In this document: in pieces, positions 15,719 through 23,930 of the stretch
Layout of the letters: every line of letters begins with the position of its first letter
How positions within the stretch are numbered: position 1 is the first letter of the stretch
Origin: Pseudomonas karstica
GTDB lineage: Bacteria > Pseudomonadota > Gammaproteobacteria > Pseudomonadales > Pseudomonadaceae
Reading direction: 5' to 3'
NCBI RefSeq assembly: GCF_009707515.1
Contig: NZ_WLYI01000037.1
Location: 1 to 47,176 of the forward strand
Length of the DNA: 47,176 bases
Notes under the pieces: generated by a model
The model's database searches: none
What the model was told of the DNA's origin: nothing
The model's input: only the letters and a program-made list of their open reading frames with translations
Made by a program: the position numbers and the translations under genes

Positions 15719-17296
15719 ATGTCCATTACAGGTCAGCTCCTGATCGGGCAGTCAAGCGTTCAGGGTACGAACGCAGAAATCTGGAGCATCAACGCCGCTA
15801 CCGGTGAAAAACTCCCTCCAGCATTCGCCGGCGCCACCCCAGACGACCTTGAACACGCATGCGCGTTAGCCGATGCGGCTTTTGATACCTACCGCGAAAC
15901 CTCCCTGAACGATCGCGCGGTTTTTCTCGAGACTATCGCCAAGCACATCCTGGCGCTGGGTGATGAACTGATCGAACGCTGCATGACAGAAACAGGCCTG
16001 CCTCGCGGGCGAATCGAAGGTGAACGCGCACGCACTATCGGCCAGCTCTCGCTGTTTGCATCCGTTGTCCGCGATGGAGGTTTTATCGATGCCCGGATTG
16101 ATTCGGCGCTCCCCCAGCGTACCCCGCTCCCTCGGGCGGATATTCGGCTTCGCAAGGTAGCAATAGGACCTGTCGCCGTATTCGGTGCCTGCAACTTCCC
16201 ACTGGCATTTTCTGTCGCGGGGGGCGATACCGCCTCCGCACTCGCCGCCGGTTGCCCTGTCATCGTAAAAGCCCATTCGGCACACCCAGGCACCTCGGAA
16301 CTGGTAGGCCAGGCCATCCAAAAATCCGTACGCGACTGCAACTTGCCGGCAGGCGTATTTTCCTTGATCTACGATTGCGGCCTTACGATTGGCCAGACAC
16401 TTGTCGCCGATCATCGGATCAAGGCGGTGGGTTTTACCGGTTCGCGCAGCGGCGGCGTGGCGCTGATGAACATCGCAGCTGCGCGCGAGGAACCCATTCC
16501 TGTCTATGCAGAAATGAGCGCGATCAACCCGGTGGTCTTGCTTCCCCAGGCATTGACCGAGCGAGGTACCGATATTGCCAGGGACTTCATCGGCTCATTG
16601 ACGTTGAGCGCAGGCCAGTTCTGTACAAACCCTGGGCTTGTGCTGGCGATCGATAGCCCTGCACTCGCAGCGTTTGAGCGTGCCGCAAGTGTTGCTATAG
16701 GCTCGGTTACGGCTGCGACCATGCTGACGCCCAGTATCCATACGAGTTACTGCGAGGGCGTCGAACGGCTCAGCTCACACCCCTCTGTGGAGCTGCTCGG
16801 CAAAGGTCAAGCCGGTGGATTGTTCCAGGGTCAGGCCGCACTGTTTGCGACCACCGCAACCGCGTTCATGGCTCACACAACATTGCGCGAAGAGGTTTTT
16901 GGCTCGTCATCATTGATTGTCCGTTGCCCAGATGAATCAACCTTGCTTGAAGTCCTGAAGTCGCTTGAGGGCCAGTTGAGCATTGCAGTACACGTCAGTA
17001 ATAACGACCACCCAGCGCTTGGCAGACTGTTGCCAACACTGGAGAAAAAAGCCGGGCGCGTATTGCTCAACGGGTTTGGTACAGGCGTAGAGGTTTGCCA
17101 CGCCATGGTCCACGGAGGCCCATTTCCAGCCACCTCAGACACACGAACCACAGCGGTGGGCAGCCTGGCTATCCATCGTTTTTTGCGACCCGTCACCTAT
17201 CAAGACTTCCCGCAACATCTGCTCCCTCCTACACTGCAAGATCACAACTCCTACGGTATTAGCCGCCGGGTAAACGGCGTCATTCAACCCTCATGA
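15719..17296 (+). CDS. 2-oxoglutarate semialdehyde (2,5-dioxovalerate) dehydrogenase
   Basis: A 525-residue NAD(P)-dependent aldehyde dehydrogenase. Motifs include GPVAVFGACNFPLAFSVAGGD, VGFTGSRSGG for cofactor binding, catalytic E265 in YAEMSAINPV and nucleophile C302 in AGQFCTNPG. The length and the AEMSAINP and GQFCTNPG motifs are typical of the 2,5-dioxovalerate dehydrogenase subgroup. In this cluster it oxidises 2-oxoglutarate semialdehyde to 2-oxoglutarate, linking hydroxyproline to the TCA cycle. An AGCGAGGA ribosome site precedes the ATG. Confidence 0.9.
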   Translation: MSITGQLLIGQSSVQGTNAEIWSINAATGEKLPPAFAGATPDDLEHACALADAAFDTYRETSLNDRAVFLETIAKHILALGDELIERCMTETGLPRGRIEGERARTIGQLSLFASVVRDGGFIDARIDSALPQRTPLPRADIRLRKVAIGPVAVFGACNFPLAFSVAGGDTASALAAGCPVIVKAHSAHPGTSELVGQAIQKSVRDCNLPAGVFSLIYDCGLTIGQTLVADHRIKAVGFTGSRSGGVALMNIAAAREEPIPVYAEMSAINPVVLLPQALTERGTDIARDFIGSLTLSAGQFCTNPGLVLAIDSPALAAFERAASVAIGSVTAATMLTPSIHTSYCEGVERLSSHPSVELLGKGQAGGLFQGQAALFATTATAFMAHTTLREEVFGSSSLIVRCPDESTLLEVLKSLEGQLSIAVHVSNNDHPALGRLLPTLEKKAGRVLLNGFGTGVEVCHAMVHGGPFPATSDTRTTAVGSLAIHRFLRPVTYQDFPQHLLPPTLQDHNSYGISRRVNGVIQPS

Positions 17297-17443
17297 GGGG
17301 CGCTTGGGCAGCTTGCCGTGGTGCTCTTAACGCTATGTCCGGTTGAGTAGAACTCAAGAACTGTCCTACATTTTTTTACCTGAGGTATGATCGAGCAACA
17401 AGGATCTCGAATCCTGGATCCATTCTTCAGTAAGTGCATAAAA

Positions 17444-18139
17444 ATGAAAAAAGAACCCTCGCCGAATCTACGGATCAAAAGACAAAGCTTGCCCGAAACG
17501 CTGGCGGAGTCACTCCGGGAGCGGATCCTCAATGGCGAGTTCAAAGAAGGTGAATCGCTGATCCAGGAGGCGATCGCCACTGAATACGGCGTCAGTCGAA
17601 TGCCTGTGCGCGAGGCTTTCAAGGAGTTGGAGGCCTCGGGACTGATCTCTACCCAGATTCATAAAGGCTCAGTCGTCAAATCTATCCCCCTGGAACAAAT
17701 TGAGGAACTGTTTGAGCTGCGGGCGCTGCTGGAGTCAGAGTTGCTGGAGCGCTCTCTTGCAAAAATGACAGAGGAGCATTTCGCGGTCACCAAGCAGTTG
17801 CTTCCGCAGCTCGAAGCCGCCTACATGAACGATGACATCGCTCAATGGGGCAAGCTCAACTGGGCATTTCATCACAGCTTGTATGCAGCAGCTGAGCGCG
17901 TTCAAACCCTGGCGATTGTTCAGGGGATCAACGTCCAGACTGATCGCTATATACGTTTGCAACTACTGTTGACCGCTGGAAAAAAAGAAGCCGAAGTGGA
18001 TCACCGGGAACTGTTGCGCTTGTGTGAGCAAGGTGATGTCAAAAAAGCTGTCCAGTTCCTGCGTAAACACATTCAACGGGCTGGCTCTGACCTGATAAGA
18101 CTGCTCAAGAAAAAACGCACCAAAGAGACCATGGCTTGA
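17444..18139 (+). CDS. GntR-family (FadR/FCD) regulator of the hydroxyproline cluster
   Basis: A 231-residue regulator. The N-terminal winged helix (residues about 15-75) includes LAESLRERILNGEFKEGESLIQEAIATEYGVSRMPVREAFKELEASGLI. The C-terminal FCD effector domain (about 85-225) has the metal-site histidines in WAFHHSLYAAA and VDHRELL. The start at 17444 gives a normal length; an in-frame ATG at 17387 would add 19 residues and has GAGG only one base away. It probably represses the regulon through the three TGTA-N7-TACA sites and is released by a pathway intermediate. A strong terminator follows. Confidence 0.87.
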   Translation: MKKEPSPNLRIKRQSLPETLAESLRERILNGEFKEGESLIQEAIATEYGVSRMPVREAFKELEASGLISTQIHKGSVVKSIPLEQIEELFELRALLESELLERSLAKMTEEHFAVTKQLLPQLEAAYMNDDIAQWGKLNWAFHHSLYAAAERVQTLAIVQGINVQTDRYIRLQLLLTAGKKEAEVDHRELLRLCEQGDVKKAVQFLRKHIQRAGSDLIRLLKKKRTKETMA

Positions 18140-18187
18140 GTTGTCATTGACAACGCCTCTGGCTGTGAAAGGCTCAACATGCTCAGA

Positions 18188-18221
18188 AAGCCCTGGAAGC
18201 TCAAGCTTCCGGGGCTTTTTT
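18188..18221 (+). terminator. Intrinsic terminator after the GntR gene
   Basis: AAGCCCTGGAAGC, loop TCAA, then GCTTCCGGGGCTT form a GC-rich stem with one mismatch, followed by a T-run at 18216-18221. It lies about 50 nt past the GntR stop and 20 nt before the convergent epimerase stop. It should end the deaminase-dehydrogenase-regulator transcript and could partly serve the other strand, where the T-run is interrupted. Confidence 0.85.
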
Positions 18222-18240
18222 ATCGCGACTCGAGCTCGGC

Positions 18241-19242
18241 TTAGGCAAGCTGAAAACCGTGTGCCAATGGATCGCGATCATCCACGAAAATAGTGTTATG
18301 CCCGATCACCTGCGCCCACCCGGCGACGCTCGGCATAATGGCGGCGAAGCTACCGACCTCAGTCGCGGACTCAACCCTGCAATCAAATAGCGTTCCGATA
18401 ATGCTCTCATGAATGAATTCGTCGCCGACCTTCAAGCGATTCCTGGCCACCAACTGGGCCATACGCGCGCTGGAGCCGGTGCCGCAGGGTGAGCGGTCGA
18501 TTGCCTTCTCTGCGTAGAACACCGCGTTACGCGCATGAGCGCGAGGGTGCTTCGGTTTGTCACACCACATTACATGGCTGACTCCATGGATGCGGCCGTC
18601 TTCGGGATGGACCGGCGCCAGTGCCTCTTGGGCTGCCTGACGCACCAAGGGGCTCAACCGGACGATATCGCGCACCGACATCGAGTCCAGGCCTGACCAG
18701 GCCGCCTGGGGCTCGATAATGACGTAGTAGTTACCCCCATAGGAAAGATCGACGGTCAACTTGCCGAAGGTGGGAACGTCGAGCTCTACCTCTGCGGCGT
18801 GGAGATAGCTGGCAACATTGAACAAGCGCACCTGTTCCACCTGTGCGCCATGTTTCTGGTACTCAATAGCAACACGCCCCGCCGGAGTCTCGATTGCCAG
18901 CTTGCCTTCGACAGCAGGAACAACCAGCCCTGTTTCCAACGCTACGGTCACCGTGCCGATTGTGCCGTGACCACACATTGGCAAGCATCCACTGACCTCG
19001 ATAAACAGCACGCCAATGTCACAATCATTGCGCGATGAAGGGTAAAGGATTGTTCCCGACATCACATCGTGGCCACGCGGCTCGAACATCAAGGCCCGAC
19101 GAACCCAGTCGTGATCGCGCTGAAAAATCTCACGTTTTTCGGCCATAGAGACATTGGGCAATAAAGGCCCTCCCGCTGTAACGACACGCACCGGGTTGCC
19201 GCATGTGTGAGCGTCGACGCAAAAAAAAGTATGGCGAGGCAT
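18241..19242 (-). CDS. lhpA: 4-hydroxyproline 2-epimerase (proline racemase family)
   Basis: A 333-residue proline-racemase-fold enzyme. Both acid/base cysteines are present: C90 in PMCGHGTIG and C253 in DRSPCGTGSSA. That marks a racemase/epimerase and excludes the 3-hydroxyproline dehydratase subgroup, where the first residue differs. It inverts C2 of trans-4-hydroxy-L-proline to give cis-4-hydroxy-D-proline. The ATG at 19242 follows AGAGAG and a CA-rich tract (19251-19266); the longer reading from 19302 runs into the upstream gene and is rejected. It lies 22 bp after the FAD oxidoreductase gene, which supplies the next step. Confidence 0.92.
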   Translation of the reverse strand: MPRHTFFCVDAHTCGNPVRVVTAGGPLLPNVSMAEKREIFQRDHDWVRRALMFEPRGHDVMSGTILYPSSRNDCDIGVLFIEVSGCLPMCGHGTIGTVTVALETGLVVPAVEGKLAIETPAGRVAIEYQKHGAQVEQVRLFNVASYLHAAEVELDVPTFGKLTVDLSYGGNYYVIIEPQAAWSGLDSMSVRDIVRLSPLVRQAAQEALAPVHPEDGRIHGVSHVMWCDKPKHPRAHARNAVFYAEKAIDRSPCGTGSSARMAQLVARNRLKVGDEFIHESIIGTLFDCRVESATEVGSFAAIMPSVAGWAQVIGHNTIFVDDRDPLAHGFQLA

Positions 19243-19250
19243 GGGAAAAC

Positions 19251-19266
19251 TCTCTTGTTGTTGGTT
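19251..19266 (-). promoter_or_regulatory. CA-rich tract before the epimerase start (possible Hfq/Crc site)
   Basis: On the minus strand, AACCAACAACAAGAGA precedes the epimerase start and overlaps its ribosome site. It resembles the A-rich Hfq/Crc target of pseudomonads. Translation of this step could thus be reduced when preferred carbon sources are present. Inference from the motif. Confidence 0.45.
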
Positions 19267-20509
19267 AGTTGAAGCGGCTGATCGCATACGGGCGTAGATC
19301 AATCAACGGCGGCTTGCCCAGGGCTATATCGCTTGCCAAGCGACCCGTTGTTGCGCCTTGCGTCAGGCCAAGATGGCCATGGCCAAATGCGTAGATAACG
19401 CTGGGGTTATGTGTTGATCGCCCAATCACCGGAAGGCTATCCGGCGTTGCCGGGCGATGCCCTGCCCAGAACGTCCCGCCTTCAGTTTTCAAGGCTGGAA
19501 GATAGAGAGCGGCAAGCTGGGTTAACGCTTGCGAACGCTTGAAGTTCGCAGCTGCATGCAGCCCGCCGAATTCAGCCGCGCCACCGATCCGCAAGCCACA
19601 GCTCAGCGGCGCGGCCACAAAATGGCGTTCGGCAAAAATGATCTCCCTGGACAGCTTCACACCCGGGTCCGCAATAGTGGTGTTGTAACCACGCTCACTC
19701 TCCAGCAATACCTTGTCACCCACACCTCGAGCCAGGATTCCAGACCACGCACCGGCGGCTACAACCGCTTTATCGGCCAATACCTGATGGCCGTGGCTGA
19801 GCCCCAGGGCTACTGACCCATTGCCAATGCCGGGCTGGATACTTGAAACCTCGCCGACCAGGATGCGCAGCCCACGGGCGACTAAAGACTCGCGCAGTTT
19901 ATCCACCAGCACTTTAGGGTCATTGACGTGCGACCACTGAGGCGTGAAAACCCCTCGAGAGATGGACTCACCCAGTGCGGGTTCCATCTCGCGTGTTTCG
20001 CTGCCACTCAATACGCGCACCTCAATGCCAAGGGAGCGCTTGAGATCCCACTGCCCCGCTTCTTTCTTGAATGCCTCTTCGTGTTCATAAACCGTCAGGG
20101 CACCTCGCTGGTGAAGCTCTCCCATCAAGCCATTTTCCGCGAGCAACGGCAGGAGATCTTCGTAGACCCGGCCATTCAGCGCAGCCAGCGCTGCGGCTAT
20201 GCGCTTGACCTCGGCGGCACTGCCTGCTTTCGAGAAACGTAAAAACCAGGGGATCAGTTTGGGCGCGTGGGCCGGCCGTATTGCCAAGGGCCCCAACGGA
20301 TCAAGCAACCAACCCGGCACCTTGAAAAACAGACCCGGCACCGAGGCCGGGATCACTTCCGTCACCGCGATGCCGCCGGCGTTACCGAACGACGCTTTAT
20401 CACCTGCCGGGTCGCGGTCAATGAGCGTGACCTCTGCCCCTTCCCGCAGCAGATGGTGTGCAGTTGATAGCCCGACGATACCTGCTCCGATGACGATAAC
20501 GTGCCTCAT
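19265..20509 (-). CDS. FAD-dependent D-amino-acid dehydrogenase, probably D-hydroxyproline oxidising
   Basis: A 414-residue DadA-like flavoprotein of the DAO family. The FAD Rossmann motif GAGIVGLSTAHHLL is at residues 8-21. The C-terminal GHRPATPDSLPVIG and FGHGHLGLTQGATTG complete the FAD site. By context it oxidises cis-4-hydroxy-D-proline to 1-pyrroline-4-hydroxy-2-carboxylate. This is the single-subunit solution; P. aeruginosa and P. putida-type clusters can instead carry a multi-subunit dehydrogenase. Electrons probably go to the respiratory chain. It heads a two-gene minus-strand operon with the epimerase, with an operator copy 79-93 bp upstream. Confidence 0.87.
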   Translation of the reverse strand: MRHVIVIGAGIVGLSTAHHLLREGAEVTLIDRDPAGDKASFGNAGGIAVTEVIPASVPGLFFKVPGWLLDPLGPLAIRPAHAPKLIPWFLRFSKAGSAAEVKRIAAALAALNGRVYEDLLPLLAENGLMGELHQRGALTVYEHEEAFKKEAGQWDLKRSLGIEVRVLSGSETREMEPALGESISRGVFTPQWSHVNDPKVLVDKLRESLVARGLRILVGEVSSIQPGIGNGSVALGLSHGHQVLADKAVVAAGAWSGILARGVGDKVLLESERGYNTTIADPGVKLSREIIFAERHFVAAPLSCGLRIGGAAEFGGLHAAANFKRSQALTQLAALYLPALKTEGGTFWAGHRPATPDSLPVIGRSTHNPSVIYAFGHGHLGLTQGATTGRLASDIALGKPPLIDLRPYAISRFN

Positions 20510-20587
20510 GAACTACACCCCTTTCAGCTGGTAGACGGTCACTCAAGCAGCGATCCAATGTTAAACAATACGCCACATATTCACTCG

Positions 20588-20602
20588 TGTAGATTGGATA
20601 CA
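20588..20602. promoter_or_regulatory. GntR operator, copy 2 (before the oxidoreductase-epimerase operon)
   Basis: An exact second copy of TGTAGATTGGATACA, followed by GTAGACA. It lies upstream of the minus-strand FAD oxidoreductase gene in the divergent control region. Confidence 0.75.
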
Positions 20603-20811
20603 GTAGACAAAATTGTCAATTCCCTGGTGAAACCATAGGGTGATTGAGATATGGATTAATCAGATACATTTTTTCTAATCCCAATATAACTCTGATTTAT
20701 ATGAATATTTTTACAAAAAACTACCGACATCGCTCAAATCCTGGCGCCATATCTAAATGACACCTCTTCTACCATCATTAAACATTGAGTATATTTTCAG
20801 TTGAAAAACAT

Positions 20812-20826
20812 TGTAGATTGGATACA
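20812..20826. promoter_or_regulatory. GntR operator, copy 3 (before the ABC importer)
   Basis: An exact third copy of TGTAGATTGGATACA, followed by GTAGGCA, 60-74 bp upstream of the ABC substrate-binding protein gene. Distance and orientation match copy 1 before the deaminase gene. Confidence 0.75.
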
Positions 20827-20885
20827 GTAGGCACCGGTTCAGCACCATAAAAAAATCAAATGCCAACCACATCGGGGTACATCCC

Positions 20886-21716
20886 ATGACCATTACAAGA
20901 TATGTAAATGCTTCCGTTCTAGCTGCCTGCGTGGCGACGGCATCCATGGCTTCAGTTGCTGCGGACTCGACCCTGGATAAAGTCATTTCGTCAAAGACCC
21001 TGCGTTGCGGCGTCCAACTCGACTACCCGCCGGCAGGTTTTCGCAACCAGGCCAATGAACCGGACGGCTATGACGTCCAGTACTGCAAGGACATGGCCAA
21101 AGCCCTCGGGGTAACGCCCAAGATCGTTGAAACCCCTTCTTCCGAGCGCATCCCCGCCCTGGTCTCAAATCGTATTGACGTACTGATTGCCTCTGCGTCA
21201 ATTTCGCCCCAGCGGGCGATGTCCGTCAGTTTTTCGCAGCCTTACGTGAACTACACCAACGTAGTCCTGACCCGCAAGGACGCCAGGATTGAAGCGTTTC
21301 AAGACTTGAAAGGACGCAACATCGGTGGTGTGACAGGCACCACGACCGAGCAAGAGCTGCAAGTACTGCGCAAGGGCTGGAATGACACCAGCGGCAGCTA
21401 CACCGGTTTTGGCAGCGAAGCTGAAAGCTATCTGGCGCTGACTCAGGGCAAGATAGATGGCGTCATCATCGGTAACGCCTCTGCCGCCGCGCTCGTTCAG
21501 AGCGGGCAATTCCCCACCCTCGTAATAAAAGGTGTCGCCCCTACTCCTCCCGACCTGTGCGGTATTGCCGTGCGCAAAGCAGACACACAGATGCTTGATT
21601 GGGTGAAAACGTTTGTCTGGACGCAAGTGAAGAACGGTCGCTACCAGGAACTATATGCACAGTATTTCGGTGACGGTGAAGCCCCTTCACTCGCCGTTTC
21701 CGGCGTGGATTACTAA
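20886..21716 (+). CDS. ABC transporter periplasmic amino-acid-binding protein
   Basis: A 276-residue family 3 (polar amino acid) solute-binding protein. A signal peptide (residues 1-26, ending SVAA) precedes the mature domain, which has LRCGVQLDYPPAGFRNQANEPDGYDVQYCKDMAKALG and the hinge region LKGRNIGGVTGTTTEQEL. As the first gene of a four-gene importer next to hydroxyproline catabolism and behind the same operator, it most likely binds hydroxyproline. Binding residues cannot be verified from sequence alone. Confidence 0.88.
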   Translation: MTITRYVNASVLAACVATASMASVAADSTLDKVISSKTLRCGVQLDYPPAGFRNQANEPDGYDVQYCKDMAKALGVTPKIVETPSSERIPALVSNRIDVLIASASISPQRAMSVSFSQPYVNYTNVVLTRKDARIEAFQDLKGRNIGGVTGTTTEQELQVLRKGWNDTSGSYTGFGSEAESYLALTQGKIDGVIIGNASAAALVQSGQFPTLVIKGVAPTPPDLCGIAVRKADTQMLDWVKTFVWTQVKNGRYQELYAQYFGDGEAPSLAVSGVDY

Positions 21717-21781
21717 TCACCGCCTGGGTGCCGGGTCACCCGCACGGGTAACCCGCGCACCTTCCACCTGGAGCCTGCGAC

Positions 21782-22444
21782 ATGTTCGGATATACGTTTT
21801 ATTGGTCAGTGGTTTGGGAGAAGCTTCCCGAGCTTATCGAAGGTGCAAAAGCAACACTTGCCTTGACGGTTCTTTCGATGATCATCGGCACGCTGATCGC
21901 CCTTGCACTCACGTTGCTGCGGCGCCAGGAAAAAGGCATGGGCTATGCCTTCGCCACCTCCTGGGTCGAAGTTGCCCGGAACACCCCCGCGCTGTTCCAG
22001 ATCTACATGATTTATTTTGGGCTGGGCGCCATAGGGCTGCACTTTTCCAGCTACGTAGCAATGCTGCTGGCGCTCTCATTCAACAATGCAGGCTATCTGG
22101 CTGAAATTTTCCGTGGTGGCCTGCAGACAATTCCAAAGCAACAACACACGGCTGCACGATCACTGGGCATTTCTTCATTCAATACCTACACGCACGTGGT
22201 TTTCCCGCAGCTCTTCAAGGTTGTCTACTTCCCCTATGTCAACCAGCTCAATTGGGCACTGCTCAATAGTTCGCTGGGGATGATCATCGGCCTGCGCGAA
22301 CTGACTGGCGCGACACAAGCGGCCCAGTCGGAGTCCTTCAGAACGTTCGAATTCTTCATCATCGCCGCGCTGATGTACTACCTCATGTCGAAAATCATCG
22401 AAAGCGGCGCCCGACTCACCTTCTGGCGCGTGTTCAAGGGGTAA
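21782..22444 (+). CDS. Amino-acid ABC transporter permease 1 (HisMQ family)
   Basis: A 220-residue inner-membrane permease with about five transmembrane segments. The cytoplasmic EAA loop for ATPase contact is visible as GLQTIPKQQHTAARSLGISSFNTYTHVVFPQLFK. It should pair with the next permease to form the channel. It lies 65 bp after the binding-protein gene and 6 bp before the second permease. Confidence 0.88.
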   Translation: MFGYTFYWSVVWEKLPELIEGAKATLALTVLSMIIGTLIALALTLLRRQEKGMGYAFATSWVEVARNTPALFQIYMIYFGLGAIGLHFSSYVAMLLALSFNNAGYLAEIFRGGLQTIPKQQHTAARSLGISSFNTYTHVVFPQLFKVVYFPYVNQLNWALLNSSLGMIIGLRELTGATQAAQSESFRTFEFFIIAALMYYLMSKIIESGARLTFWRVFKG

Positions 22445-22450
22445 GCCTTC

Positions 22451-23110
22451 ATGCAATTTCAACTGTCTTATTCAAGCTTGCAGTGGAGCGATATTCCGTT
22501 TGTGCTCACGGGTATCTGGCACACCCTTCTGCTGAGCGTCCTGGCGACATTTTTCGGCACCTTGATCGGCATACTGGTGGGATGGCTTCGAGAAAATTCA
22601 GTGGCTGCCCGAGTGGGCCTTGGACCTTTTGTCAATGTCACGCGCAGCATTCCACTGATCATCCAGTTCATCCTGGTCAATAGTTTCTTCGCAATGGCCG
22701 GCTTCGCCATGAGCCCATTACTCATCGGCGTGATCGTTCTCAGCGTCTATATGGGAATGCTGACATCGGAGCTGGTGCGCTCAGGCTTGCAATCAATCCG
22801 GCCACAACTGAAGAAGGCCGGCAGGTCACTCGGATTGAGTTACTGGCAAGAGCTTTTCCATGTATCGGCGCCGTTGGCCTTTCGCAGCCTGTTTCCCGGC
22901 TGGATTGGCACGGTCATAGGCCTCACCAAAGACACGGCCCTGGTCAGCGTGGTGGGCTATGTAGAGCTCCTGAGGGCCTCGCAAATCCTGATCAACCGTT
23001 CAAACGAGGCGCTCCTGGTGTTGGCTGGCACAGGACTGTTTTACTTCGTGATTTGCTACCCCATCTCCCGCTACAGCCAGCGCCTGGAAAAGGTAATGCA
23101 GCATGATTGA
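22451..23110 (+). CDS. Amino-acid ABC transporter permease 2 (HisMQ family)
   Basis: A 219-residue permease with about five membrane spans and an EAA loop GLQSIRPQLKKAGRSLGLSYWQELFHVSAPLAFR. It is the partner of the upstream permease. Its 3' end overlaps the ATPase gene start by 8 bp, indicating translational coupling and balanced synthesis. Confidence 0.88.
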   Translation: MQFQLSYSSLQWSDIPFVLTGIWHTLLLSVLATFFGTLIGILVGWLRENSVAARVGLGPFVNVTRSIPLIIQFILVNSFFAMAGFAMSPLLIGVIVLSVYMGMLTSELVRSGLQSIRPQLKKAGRSLGLSYWQELFHVSAPLAFRSLFPGWIGTVIGLTKDTALVSVVGYVELLRASQILINRSNEALLVLAGTGLFYFVICYPISRYSQRLEKVMQHD

Positions 23111-23828
23111 GATCAAGAACCTTCGTAAAAGCTATGGCCGCCTGGAAGTCATCAAAGGCATCAACCTGAAGATCGAGAAGGGTGAAGTGTTTTGCTTGAT
23201 TGGTGGCAGCGGATCGGGGAAATCCACCTTGTTGCAGTGTATCAATGGCCTGGAGCCGATCCAGGCCGGTAACATCATTGTTGACGGCATAAACGTGCAC
23301 GCCAAAGAAACCGACTTGAATAAACTCCGCCAGAAACTCGGCATCGTATTCCAGCAATACAATGCGTTCCCGCACCTTACAGCGCTTGAGAATGTGGCGC
23401 TGGCTCCGCGCCTGGTGAAGAAAATCCCCAAGGCTCAAGCCCTGCAACTGGCCATTGAGCATCTTGAGTTCGTTGGGCTGGGCGAGCGGGCGAACATGCG
23501 TCCTGCGAGCCTTTCCGGAGGCCAGCAGCAGCGACTGGCGATTGCTCGCGCCTTGGCGATGAAACCTGACTACATGCTATTTGACGAGATAACTTCGGCC
23601 CTCGACCCTGAACTGGTAGGAGAGGTGCTGGACACCATTCGCAAACTCAAGGCATCAGGCATGACTATCATCATGGTGACTCATGACATCGCCTTCGCCC
23701 GTGAGTCGGCAGACAAGATCGCTTTTTTTGACAGCGGCTTGATCTGCGAAGTCGGTGATGCGCGCCAAGTGGTCAATGAACCCCGGGAGGAACGCACCCG
23801 TCAGTTCCTGGAGCGCGTCTTGCACTAG
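23103..23828 (+). CDS. Amino-acid ABC transporter ATP-binding protein
   Basis: A 241-residue ATPase of the polar amino-acid importer class. It shows Walker A GGSGSGKST, Q-loop VFQQYNAF, signature LSGGQQQRLAIARAL, Walker B YMLFDEITSALDPE and the switch histidine in VTHD. It drives hydroxyproline import with the two permeases. It is the last gene of the operon. No clear terminator is seen before the MFS gene 102 bp downstream. Confidence 0.92.
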   Translation: MIEIKNLRKSYGRLEVIKGINLKIEKGEVFCLIGGSGSGKSTLLQCINGLEPIQAGNIIVDGINVHAKETDLNKLRQKLGIVFQQYNAFPHLTALENVALAPRLVKKIPKAQALQLAIEHLEFVGLGERANMRPASLSGGQQQRLAIARALAMKPDYMLFDEITSALDPELVGEVLDTIRKLKASGMTIIMVTHDIAFARESADKIAFFDSGLICEVGDARQVVNEPREERTRQFLERVLH

Positions 23829-23930
23829 TGCGCGCAGCCACCCTCCAAGCCGGCTTCCGACGCAGCTTGATGTTTTCAAGTGCTTCTCACAAACAGCCTG
23901 CAGTCTTTAACTGCCATTACAGGACGCTGT

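Larger units (their letters stand above)
20510..20885. other. Divergent, AT-rich control region of the hydroxyproline cluster
   Basis: This 376-bp gap separates the catabolic operon (minus) from the ABC importer (plus). It has one GntR operator near each end (20588-20602 and 20812-20826), about 224 bp apart. Between them lies a markedly AT-rich stretch (about 20640-20800), including ATTTATATGAATATTTTTAC, very unlike the GC-rich genes around it. No credible gene is present. AT-rich DNA could bind MvaT/H-NS-type silencers or ease looping between the operators. Confidence 0.65.
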
